This document shows positions 53,953 through 61,271 of a stretch of DNA of 64,000 nucleotides, in pieces. The notes under the pieces were generated by a model. That model had not been told where the DNA came from. It did not search any database and saw nothing but the letters and a program-made list of their open reading frames with translations. Positions within the stretch are counted from its first letter, which is position 1. Each line of letters starts with the position of its first letter. The position numbers and the translations under genes were made by a program. Origin of the DNA: Alistipes sp. (GTDB taxonomy: Bacteria > Bacteroidota > Bacteroidia > Bacteroidales > Rikenellaceae); assembly GCA_019422485.1 (NCBI GenBank), contig JAHZDG010000008.1, positions 25,694 through 89,693 of the forward strand, read 5' to 3'.

Positions 53953-53984
53953 AGATGGGTTAGTGTCAAAAATGTTAATGAAAA

Positions 53985-53992
53985 CAAAAATA
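53985..53992 (-). promoter_or_regulatory. -7 box for the propeller glycosidase
   Basis: Minus strand reads TATTTTTG, a perfect match, 32 bp before the ATG at 53952. Confidence 0.55.
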
Positions 53993-54006
53993 GCGAACCC
54001 GGCGAG

Positions 54007-54043
54007 AAAAACAAAACCGCTCCCCGGAAGGGAGCGGTTTTGT
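54007..54043 (-). terminator. gdhA: Terminator of gdhA
   Basis: A 14-bp stem (54011-54024 with 54030-54043) followed on the minus strand by a T run, just after the gdhA stop. Confidence 0.87.
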
Positions 54044-54066
54044 TAGAAAAGGTTATATGATAGGAA

Positions 54067-55422
54067 CTATACGCAACCCTGAGCCAACATGGCGTTGGCC
54101 ACTTTCATGAACCCGGCGATGTTGGCGCCCCGGACATAGTTGATGTATCCGTCGGGGCAGGTACCGTATTTGACGCAGGCCTCGTGAATGTTTTTCATGA
54201 TGCTGTGTAATTTTTGATCCACTTCGTCCGGACTCCAGATCAGACGTTCGGAGTTTTGGGTCATTTCCAGTCCGGAGGTGGCAACGCCTCCTGCATTGGC
54301 GGCTTTGCCCGGTGCATACAGCAATTTGTGTTCTTGGAAAACGTGGATCGCTTCCGGTGTCGAGGGCATGTTGGCCCCTTCGGCTACGCAGATGCAACCG
54401 TTGTTGACCAAGGCTTGGGCATCCTCGCCGCTGATTTCGTTTTGGGTAGCGCAGGGCAGAGCAATGTCGCATTTAACCCCCCAGGGACGCTGCCCTTCGT
54501 AATAGGTTGCTTCGGGATAGCGTTCTGCATATTCGCGAATCCGTCCGCGGAAAATGTTTTTCAATTCGAGGACATATTCCAACTTGTCTGCGTCGATACC
54601 CGTCGGGTCATAGATGTAGCCCGATGAATCGGACAGCGTAACGACTTTCGCACCCAGTTGAGTCGCTTTCTGTACGGCATATTGGGCTACGTTGCCCGAA
54701 CCGGAAATGGCGACGGTTTTCCCTTGGAAACTTTCACCCCGGGTGGCCAGCATTTCCTGTGCGAAGTAGCAGACGCCATATCCCGTCGCTTCGGGGCGCA
54801 GCGGACTGCCGCCCCAACCCAGCCCTTTCCCGGTGAGTGTTCCGGTAAATTCGTTGCGGAGCCGTTTGTATTGGCCGAACAGGAAGCCGATTTCACGTCC
54901 GCCTACGCCGATGTCGCCGGCCGGTACGTCGGTATCTTGGCCTACGTGGCGTTGGAGTTCGGTCATGAACGATTGGCAGAAACGCATGACTTCGTTGTCG
55001 GATTTGCCTTTGGGGCTGAAGTCCGAACCTCCTTTGCCTCCGCCCATCGGCAGGGTGGTCAGGCTGTTTTTGAAGGTTTGTTCAAAGGCCAGAAATTTGA
55101 GAATGCTCAGGTTGACCGAAGCGTGGAAACGCAATCCTCCTTTGTAGGGGCCGATGGCGCTGTTCATCTGGACACGGTATCCGCGATTGATTTCGATTTC
55201 GCCTTTATCGTTGAGCCAGGGCACGCGGAATATGATGATTCGTTCGGGTTCGGCAATCCGTTCCAGCACTTTCATTTTGGCCAAGACGGGATTTTCCAAA
55301 ATGTACGGGGCCAGGGATTCGACGACCTCGTGAACGGCTTGATGAAATTCTTTCTCTCCGGGGTTTTTGGCGATGATTTCCGCCATAAACCGGTCTACAT
55401 ACTGTTGGACATGTTTTTCCAT
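54067..55422 (-). CDS. gdhA: NADP-type glutamate dehydrogenase
   Basis: Reversible reductive amination of 2-oxoglutarate; in Bacteroidota a main route of ammonium assimilation. 451 residues, the hexameric class I size. Motifs: GPYKGGLRFH, the catalytic Lys in PMGGGKGGSDFSPKGK, DVPAGDIGVGGREI and the Rossmann SGSGNVAQYA. Its promoter (TTTG-20 bp-TATTTTTG) is the best-spaced one for a protein gene in this window. A 16-bp perfect palindrome lies 36 bp upstream of its -33 element, a candidate operator. Confidence 0.95.
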   Translation of the reverse strand: MEKHVQQYVDRFMAEIIAKNPGEKEFHQAVHEVVESLAPYILENPVLAKMKVLERIAEPERIIIFRVPWLNDKGEIEINRGYRVQMNSAIGPYKGGLRFHASVNLSILKFLAFEQTFKNSLTTLPMGGGKGGSDFSPKGKSDNEVMRFCQSFMTELQRHVGQDTDVPAGDIGVGGREIGFLFGQYKRLRNEFTGTLTGKGLGWGGSPLRPEATGYGVCYFAQEMLATRGESFQGKTVAISGSGNVAQYAVQKATQLGAKVVTLSDSSGYIYDPTGIDADKLEYVLELKNIFRGRIREYAERYPEATYYEGQRPWGVKCDIALPCATQNEISGEDAQALVNNGCICVAEGANMPSTPEAIHVFQEHKLLYAPGKAANAGGVATSGLEMTQNSERLIWSPDEVDQKLHSIMKNIHEACVKYGTCPDGYINYVRGANIAGFMKVANAMLAQGCV

Positions 55423-55453
55423 AACGATCGGCTTTTAGCTGTTGGTCTGGGAG

Positions 55454-55485
55454 CAAAAATAGATTTTTTAGTTATAAAATACAAA
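55454..55485 (-). promoter_or_regulatory. gdhA: Strong promoter for gdhA
   Basis: On the minus strand TTTG (55482-55485) and TATTTTTG (55454-55461) are 20 bp apart, with the start codon at 55422. Confidence 0.8.
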
Positions 55486-55520
55486 TTATCACCCTTGATT
55501 GCCAGGTGTTTATCACTTTT

Positions 55521-55536
55521 TGTTTAAATTTAAACA
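55521..55536. promoter_or_regulatory. 16-bp perfect palindrome upstream of gdhA, possible operator
   Basis: TGTTTAAATTTAAACA is its own reverse complement. It lies 36 bp upstream of the gdhA -33 element and about 265 bp before rhaM, a place where an activator or repressor dimer could bind. Confidence 0.4.
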
Positions 55537-55801
55537 TTTGGTTTGCTTACTATCCGAATGCGAAACAGAGGATTCGCTTACAAACCGAAATTACAGGCAG
55601 CCATCTGATTTATAAATTTATCCGTCGGTTTTTTCGGGGAAAAATGTTGTTATTTTTAAAATATATTATTAATTTCCCTCAATATACGGAAGAACCATCG
55701 GCCGGCGGGTGGGTGAAAAGGAATGGAAGCGCTTGATAGACAATTTTCTTGGGGTCTTGAGAGGAGCCTTTTCTGCCCGACAGCCATTAAACAGATAAAC
55801 C

Positions 55802-56125
55802 ATGAAAAGATACGGAAGTGTGATCCGGGTGCGTCCGGAAAAACTGGAAGAGTACAAGGCTTTGCATCGGGCTGTATGGCCGGGGGTGCTGGCTAAGATT
55901 TACGAATGCAATATCCGAAATTACAGCATTTATTATAAGGACGGGTATTTGTTCAGCTATTTCGAATATGTCGGCGAGGACTATGCGGCGGATATGGCGT
56001 TGATGGCGGCTGATCCCGAAACGCAGCGCTGGTGGGCTGTTTGCGGTCCCTGTCAGGAGCCACTCGAAACGCGCGCCGAAGGCGAATGGTGGGCCGATAT
56101 GGAAGAGGTTTTTCATGTGGATTGA
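55802..56125 (+). CDS. rhaM: L-rhamnose mutarotase family protein
   Basis: Interconverts anomers of L-rhamnose or a related deoxyhexose. 107 residues, the normal length. The fold is a dimeric alpha/beta ferredoxin-like barrel: KRYGSVIRVRPEKLEEYKAL, ISYYKDGYLFSYFEY-like core and a C-terminal EGEWWADMEEVFH. The catalytic His-like residue lies in YKALHRAVWPG. It starts the operon with guaD and the purine permease (15- and 18-bp gaps), an odd pairing of sugar and purine genes. In Bacteroidota this family is also used for L-fucose, so the sugar is open. Confidence 0.88.
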   Translation: MKRYGSVIRVRPEKLEEYKALHRAVWPGVLAKIYECNIRNYSIYYKDGYLFSYFEYVGEDYAADMALMAADPETQRWWAVCGPCQEPLETRAEGEWWADMEEVFHVD

Positions 56126-56140
56126 TCAATCAACAGAACG

Positions 56141-56656
56141 ATGACAACGAAAAAGACAGGCAAAGCTGTGTGCGAAGAGAAGGATCTGTGTCCGCAGGAA
56201 CGGTTTATGCGGCAGGCGATTAAGTTGGCCCGCCAGAGTGTGGAACAGGGAGGAGGTCCGTTCGGAGCGGTGATCGTGAAAGACGGGAAGGTTGTGGCAA
56301 CCGGTCACAATCAGGTCGTTCCCTCGTGTGACCCGACGGCTCATGCCGAGGTGAGTGCCATTCGGGCGGCAGCATCCGCATTGGGGACCTTCGATTTGAG
56401 CGGATGCGAGATTTATACCTCCTGTGAACCTTGTCCGATGTGTTTGGGCGCTATTTATTGGGCGCGGATCGAGCGCATGTATTATGGTTGCGATCAGCAG
56501 GATGCGGCTCGGATTGGCTTCGATGATTCGTTCATCTATAAGGAGATGGCGCTCGATCCGGCCCGGAGAAGGCTGGCGTCATGTCGGATTTTGGCCGATG
56601 AGGCTCGGGAGGCTTTTCGGGCCTGGGAAGCCAAGCCGGATAAGACGGAATATTAA
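56141..56656 (+). CDS. guaD: Guanine deaminase (cytidine-deaminase fold)
   Basis: Hydrolyses guanine to xanthine. 171 residues, resembling Bacillus subtilis GuaD rather than the larger amidohydrolase type. Zinc ligands are His68 with catalytic Glu70 in THAE and Cys95/Cys98 in SCEPCPMC. The downstream AIYWARIERMYYG and FDDSFIYKEM are GuaD hallmarks, and the C-terminal FRAWEAKPDKTEY closes the dimer site. It lies between rhaM and an NCS2 purine permease, which makes guanine import and deamination one unit. Confidence 0.92.
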   Translation: MTTKKTGKAVCEEKDLCPQERFMRQAIKLARQSVEQGGGPFGAVIVKDGKVVATGHNQVVPSCDPTAHAEVSAIRAAASALGTFDLSGCEIYTSCEPCPMCLGAIYWARIERMYYGCDQQDAARIGFDDSFIYKEMALDPARRRLASCRILADEAREAFRAWEAKPDKTEY

Positions 56657-56674
56657 CGGAAAAGCAGGAAAAAC

Positions 56675-57979
56675 ATGATTTGGGAACGGGTATTCCATCT
56701 GCGGGAGAAGGGAACAACCCCGCGCAGAGAGTGTGTGGCGGGGTTGACGACTTTTATGACCATGGCTTATGTCTTGGTGATTATTCCGCAGTTGCTGGCC
56801 ACGACGGGGATGGATCAAGGTGCCTTGTTTAGTGCGACGGCTTTGGCCTCGATTGTGGCGACGCTGGTGATGGCCTTTTATGCCAATATGCCTTATGCCC
56901 TGGCTCCGGGTTTGGGACTGACGGCCTTTTTTGCCTATACGGTTGTGGGCGAAATGGGGTATAGTTGGCAAACGGCCCTGACGGCGGTGTTTCTCGAGGG
57001 GTTGTTGTTCATTCTGCTTACAGTGACCAATGCCCGAGAGGCCATTGTGAAAGCGATTCCGCCCAATCTCAAACATGCCATCAGTGTGGGGATCGGATTG
57101 TTCATCACCCTGATAGCCCTGAATAACGCCGGCATCGTACAGCGAAGTCCGGGAACGTTGTTGACGATGGGGGATTTGCTGACACCGTCGTGTCTGGTTT
57201 GTTTGATCGGGTTGTTTGCCATTGCGCTGCTGCTCTATTTCAAAGTGCGGGGAGCGTTGTTGTTGGGGATTGTCTTTGCCACGCTGGTCGGCATTCCGCT
57301 GGGCGTGACGCGTCTGCCCGAACACTTTACGCTTTTCAGTGCCCCACCTTCGATTCAACCGATTTTTGCCAAGGTTCATTTCGATTTTAAGGTGTTGTTC
57401 AGTGCGGAAATGGCATTGGTGGTCCTGACCATGGTTTTTGTCGATTTGTTCGATACCCTGGGTTCGTTGATCGGGGTGACCAACCGGGCTGGACTGGCCG
57501 ATCGGGACGGGAATGTGCCGGGGCTGAAGAAAGCCCTTTTGTCCGATGCCGTGGGAACAACCGTGGGATCGTTGTTGGGGGTCAGCACCGTGACGACCTA
57601 TTTGGAAAGTGCAGCCGGAGTGGCTGCCGGCGGACGCAGCGGCATGACGGCTTTGGTCGTAGCCCTGTTGTTCGGATTGGCGCTGTTTTTCTCGCCGATC
57701 TTTTTGAGTGTACCGCCTGAGGCGCTGTCGGCCGGGATGTTGATGGTGGGGCTGTTTATGATCAGCTCGGTGCGGGAGATCGACTTCCAGTCCATGGGAC
57801 AGGGGTTGCCGGCCTTCCTGACGGTGGTGATGATGCCCTTTACCTACAGCATTGCAAACGGGATTCTGTTCGGTATGCTCAGTTTCGTGATTTTGCAGGT
57901 GCTGACCGGTAAGGCAAAAGAGGTGACGATTTCGATGTATATCGTAGCCCTCTTCTTATTGTTGAAACTATTCTTATAA
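56675..57979 (+). CDS. NCS2-family purine permease (guanine/hypoxanthine type)
   Basis: Proton-coupled nucleobase importer, 434 residues with about 13 membrane segments. The AzgA/GhxP subfamily pattern is present: an N-terminal REKGTTPRRECVAGLTTFMT, YALAPGLGLTAFFAY, and the substrate-binding VFVDLFDTLGSLIGVTNRAG. Guanine deaminase sits 18 bp upstream in the same operon, so guanine and hypoxanthine are the likely substrates. A strong terminator follows. Confidence 0.9.
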   Translation: MIWERVFHLREKGTTPRRECVAGLTTFMTMAYVLVIIPQLLATTGMDQGALFSATALASIVATLVMAFYANMPYALAPGLGLTAFFAYTVVGEMGYSWQTALTAVFLEGLLFILLTVTNAREAIVKAIPPNLKHAISVGIGLFITLIALNNAGIVQRSPGTLLTMGDLLTPSCLVCLIGLFAIALLLYFKVRGALLLGIVFATLVGIPLGVTRLPEHFTLFSAPPSIQPIFAKVHFDFKVLFSAEMALVVLTMVFVDLFDTLGSLIGVTNRAGLADRDGNVPGLKKALLSDAVGTTVGSLLGVSTVTTYLESAAGVAAGGRSGMTALVVALLFGLALFFSPIFLSVPPEALSAGMLMVGLFMISSVREIDFQSMGQGLPAFLTVVMMPFTYSIANGILFGMLSFVILQVLTGKAKEVTISMYIVALFLLLKLFL

Positions 57980-57999
57980 GCTGTTTGCATCAGAAATAG

Positions 58000-58035
58000 G
58001 CCCCGGGGAGGATGGATCGTCCCCGGGGCTTTTTT
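58000..58035 (+). terminator. Terminator of the rhaM-guaD-permease operon
   Basis: A 10-bp G/C-rich stem (58000-58009 with 58020-58029) followed by six T. Confidence 0.85.
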
Positions 58036-58061
58036 GCATGGAGGCAAGTGAGTACCCTCTG

Positions 58062-58102
58062 AAAATGCTTCGGTTCGGGAGTCTCAATCTCCCGAACCGA
58101 AG
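58062..58102 (-). terminator. Terminator of the ABC transporter cassette
   Basis: A perfect 14-bp stem (58068-58081 with 58089-58102), with TTTT after it on the minus strand, beyond the stop of the ATPase gene. Confidence 0.78.
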
Positions 58103-58174
58103 AAGCAAGACGCTGCGTGGGAATCTTCTGTCCTGACGTAGAGCGGAAGATGACGGTCAGCGGTCAGGTTAGGT

Positions 58175-58861
58175 TTAGAGGTAGTTGGTGACGTTGGTAA
58201 CGATCTGTCCGTCGAACAGGTTGATGATCCGATGGGCGTACGAGGCGTCGTGCTGGGAGTGGGTCACCATCAGGATGGTGGTCCCCTCCTGGTTGAGTTC
58301 GGTGAGCAGGCTCATCACCTCTTTCCCGTTGGTTGAGTCAAGGTTTCCGGTCGGTTCGTCGGCCAGGATCAGCTTGGGTTTGGAAACAACGGCCCGGGCG
58401 ATGGCCACGCGTTGTTGCTGCCCTCCGGAAAGCTGTTGCGGGAAGTGGCCGGCCCGGTGGCTGATGTTCATGCGTGCCAGAATGTCGTTGACCATTTTTT
58501 TGCGCTCAGCGGCTTTGATCCGCAAATAGATCAACGGAAGTTCGACATTTTCGAAGACATTGAGTTCTTCGATCAGGTTGAAGCTCTGGAAAACGAACCC
58601 GATCTTGCCTTTGCGGAACAGGGTGCGATCTTTTTCTTTCAGGCTTCCTACCTCTTGCCCTAGCAGGAAATATTGACCGGAAGTGGGGTTGTCCAGCAGG
58701 CCCAGGATATTCAGCAGGGTTGATTTGCCGCAACCCGACGGTCCCATAATGGCAACGAATTCGCCTTCTTGGACCTCTAACGATACATTGTGCAGGGCGA
58801 TGGTTTCGATCTCTTCCGTGCGGAAACTTTTGCACAGGTTTTCGGTTTTTAGCAGACTCAT
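58175..58861 (-). CDS. MacB/LolD-type ABC transporter ATPase
   Basis: 228 residues, a lone ATPase domain. Walker A is GPSGCGKST, the Q-loop is FVFQSFNLI, the signature is LSGGQQQRVAIARA, Walker B is LILADEPTGNLDS and the switch His is in VTHSQHD. The length and layout match the MacB/LolD/FtsE group, whose partners are the FtsX-fold permeases. It is the last gene of a leftward cassette; three permeases of that fold precede it with 27-, 22- and 5-bp gaps, so it likely powers at least one of them. Confidence 0.95.
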   Translation of the reverse strand: MSLLKTENLCKSFRTEEIETIALHNVSLEVQEGEFVAIMGPSGCGKSTLLNILGLLDNPTSGQYFLLGQEVGSLKEKDRTLFRKGKIGFVFQSFNLIEELNVFENVELPLIYLRIKAAERKKMVNDILARMNISHRAGHFPQQLSGGQQQRVAIARAVVSKPKLILADEPTGNLDSTNGKEVMSLLTELNQEGTTILMVTHSQHDASYAHRIINLFDGQIVTNVTNYL

Positions 58862-58888
58862 GGTTATACGTGTTTTAAAGGTTTATTG

Positions 58889-61249
58889 TTATTCGTTTTT
58901 GAGAAAATGGGCGGGGTTTTCGGTGGCGCTGTGGTAGCTTTGCCAGGTGACGGTGGCCAGGGTGATCAGCAGCACGATGCCGAGCGCCAGCAGGAAAATC
59001 CATCCGTTGAACGAGGCTTTGTAGGCAAAGTTTTGGGCCCATCGCAGGGTGATCACATAGGAGACGGGAGCGGCCAGGATAAAACAGATCAGTACGATGG
59101 TGACATAGCGTCGGTTGAACATTTTCAGAATGTCACTGACCGTGGCGCCGAAAGTTTTGCGGACGGCGATCTCTTTGCGGCGGTATTGGGTTTCGAACAG
59201 AATGAGTCCGAAAGCCCCCAGCGTGGAGATCAGTACGGCCAACAGGCTGAACAGCGTGATTTGAATGGCCTGATGGTTCTCTGTTTTGTACATGTTGCCG
59301 ATGGATTCGTCGAAGAAGGAAATTTCGAGCGTGTTTTGCACATCGGGATCGAATTCCAGCAGGATCTGTCGGATCTCCTCGATGGTACGGAAGATATCCG
59401 TGCCGCTAACCTTCAGGTAGCAGGTGGTCAGCGGGGCCCAGGGATTGTAGCCGAACACTATCAGGGCAAAGTCTTCGATGGGGTAATGGAGGGGTTTGAA
59501 ATTGAAGTCCCGGGCGATGCCGACGATTTCGGCGGCTTGCTCTCCTCCATTATGATTACCCATTCGGCGACCTATTTCTAGCCCATAATGTTTTTTGGCG
59601 GTTTCGTTGAAGATAAATACCCCGTTTCGGTCGTTGTCGCTGGGGAGGAAATCGCGTCCTTCCTCGATCTGGATGCCCATCAAGGCCGGGAAATTGTAGG
59701 AGACGGGCACACAGGTGAAAATGATCATCTCTTGGTTGTACATGCGACCCCATCCCATTTGAGGATTGGCTATGGGGCTATAGGCGTAGGCGACATCGAG
59801 GACATTGGCGTTCTCTTTGAGCCGATTGGTCAGGGCTTCCTGATGTTCGGCCATGGTGGAAGAGAGGGTGGTGGTCAGAATGTTGTCCCGGGTCAGCCCG
59901 ATGTCGTAGTTGCGCATATAGCTGTATTGTCGCCAGATTGAGAGGGCGATGATGATCAAGGCCAGGGAGATCACATATTGGAAGCCGATTAACACCGTTC
60001 TGAGGCGTCGACCTTGAGCGGAAAGACCGAAGGAACCTTTGAGAACCATGGCCGGGGCGAACGAGGTACTGTAGAGGGCCGGATAAATCGACGATACAAT
60101 ACCGGTAAGCAGAGCGATTCCTATAGTCAGTAGTACGATAAGCAGATTGGAATCCAGGTGCAGGTCGGCTTCGAGTACGCCGGCGAGCGAACTGTCGGCG
60201 ATCCAGTGAACCAGACCGAACGCGATGATCAAGGCGATCAGGTTCAGCATGACAGCTTCGAACAACTGCTGGAGACGGAGACCCCAAAGGCTGCTGCCCA
60301 ATACTTTTCGGGTGTTGATGTTGCGGATACGTCGGGGAACCAGGGCCATGGAGAAGTTGATGAAGTTGATCATGGCGACCAGAATAATCAGGATGGCTAC
60401 GGCGGTCAGGGAGTAGAGTGTCGTCCGGTTTCCCTTTTGGTGATCTGCATTCCAGGGACTGAAATAGCGATCCGGCAGATGGGTGAGTTGAACATAGCGG
60501 TGACCGGGAATTCGGTCATTTGGATCTTCGCGTTCAGCGACTTTGGTCGAGGCGATTTCCGAGATAGTAGAGACCTGTTTCGGATCATCGATCAGCAAAA
60601 AGGCACGATAGGTGCTGTTTGCCCAGCTATTTTTATTTAGTTGACCGATATGGACAACAAGTCCGTTTTGAAAAGAACAATTGCGGGGCAGATCGCGATA
60701 GACGGCAACTACTTCGACCGTATCTTTTGCGGACCAATTTTGAAAAATGACAGTTTGACCGATGGGGTTTTGAGTACCGAACATGCGTTCGGCAGTGCTG
60801 GCGGCCATCAGGGCTTTCGTCCCGGTGTTGAAGTTGGCAAAGCTGCCGGAAACCAATTCCAGCCCCAAAACTTCCGGGAAATCGTCAGAAGCTGTCAATA
60901 TATTGGCCTTCAGGGCGGAAGAGGGACCTTGGGCCGGGTCGAACATCATGGTTTGAGCGTCGAACGAGCAAATGGCTCCCTTCCGGATGTGCGGAGAGAG
61001 TGTGAAGATCTCTTCGGATTGAGGCCGTGATAGTGTTTGGGAAAAGACTTCTCCGGGAGTCCAGCTTATTTCGGCCCGATAGAGACTCGGAGTGGTGGGG
61101 TAGCAGGTGTCGAAAGTCAGTTCCTGATAGACCTGCATCATGATGATCATGAACGAGGCGAAAGCGACGCTCAGTCCGATCAGGTTGAGCAGGGTGGCCG
61201 ATTTGAATCGGGTCAGGGATCTCCATAGGTTAGCGATCGAGGTTTTCAT
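58889..61249 (-). CDS. MacB-like ABC permease, copy 1
   Basis: 786 residues, the Bacteroidota long permease with two FtsX units. The first membrane helix (SATLLNLIGLSVAFASFMII) precedes a periplasmic MacB domain (about 45-275). Three helices, a second periplasmic domain and a final set of three follow. Cytoplasmic loops with RRIRNINTRKVLGSS and YRRKEIAVRKTFGAT are the expected ATPase-contact loops. Its partner is the ATPase 27 bp downstream. The protein is a close paralogue of the next permease: the last 74 bp of the genes are about 96% identical. Cargo (peptide, lipid, drug or lipoprotein) is not known. Confidence 0.9.
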   Translation of the reverse strand: MKTSIANLWRSLTRFKSATLLNLIGLSVAFASFMIIMMQVYQELTFDTCYPTTPSLYRAEISWTPGEVFSQTLSRPQSEEIFTLSPHIRKGAICSFDAQTMMFDPAQGPSSALKANILTASDDFPEVLGLELVSGSFANFNTGTKALMAASTAERMFGTQNPIGQTVIFQNWSAKDTVEVVAVYRDLPRNCSFQNGLVVHIGQLNKNSWANSTYRAFLLIDDPKQVSTISEIASTKVAEREDPNDRIPGHRYVQLTHLPDRYFSPWNADHQKGNRTTLYSLTAVAILIILVAMINFINFSMALVPRRIRNINTRKVLGSSLWGLRLQQLFEAVMLNLIALIIAFGLVHWIADSSLAGVLEADLHLDSNLLIVLLTIGIALLTGIVSSIYPALYSTSFAPAMVLKGSFGLSAQGRRLRTVLIGFQYVISLALIIIALSIWRQYSYMRNYDIGLTRDNILTTTLSSTMAEHQEALTNRLKENANVLDVAYAYSPIANPQMGWGRMYNQEMIIFTCVPVSYNFPALMGIQIEEGRDFLPSDNDRNGVFIFNETAKKHYGLEIGRRMGNHNGGEQAAEIVGIARDFNFKPLHYPIEDFALIVFGYNPWAPLTTCYLKVSGTDIFRTIEEIRQILLEFDPDVQNTLEISFFDESIGNMYKTENHQAIQITLFSLLAVLISTLGAFGLILFETQYRRKEIAVRKTFGATVSDILKMFNRRYVTIVLICFILAAPVSYVITLRWAQNFAYKASFNGWIFLLALGIVLLITLATVTWQSYHSATENPAHFLKNE
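58908..58981. repeat. Near-identical 74-bp block at the end of both ABC permeases (first copy)
   Basis: This block and 61291-61364 differ at only three bases, all of which fall at third codon positions or are mild. The rest of the two genes has drifted much more at silent sites. This hints at gene conversion of the 3' ends or very strong constraint. Confidence 0.8.
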
Positions 61250-61271
61250 GGTTTTCAGGGGTTTGAGCGAT

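Larger units (their letters stand above)
55423..55801. other. A/T-rich spacer between gdhA and rhaM
   Basis: About 380 bp. The left part holds the gdhA promoter and a 16-bp palindrome. The right part is A/T-rich with no TAnnTTTG box that I can match to rhaM and no supported gene. Confidence 0.6.

Noticed and set aside
55506..55736. 76-codon plus-strand frame in the gdhA-rhaM spacer
   Set aside because: A/T-driven composition (Phe/Ile/Lys/Asn), no family, and it overlaps the palindrome.
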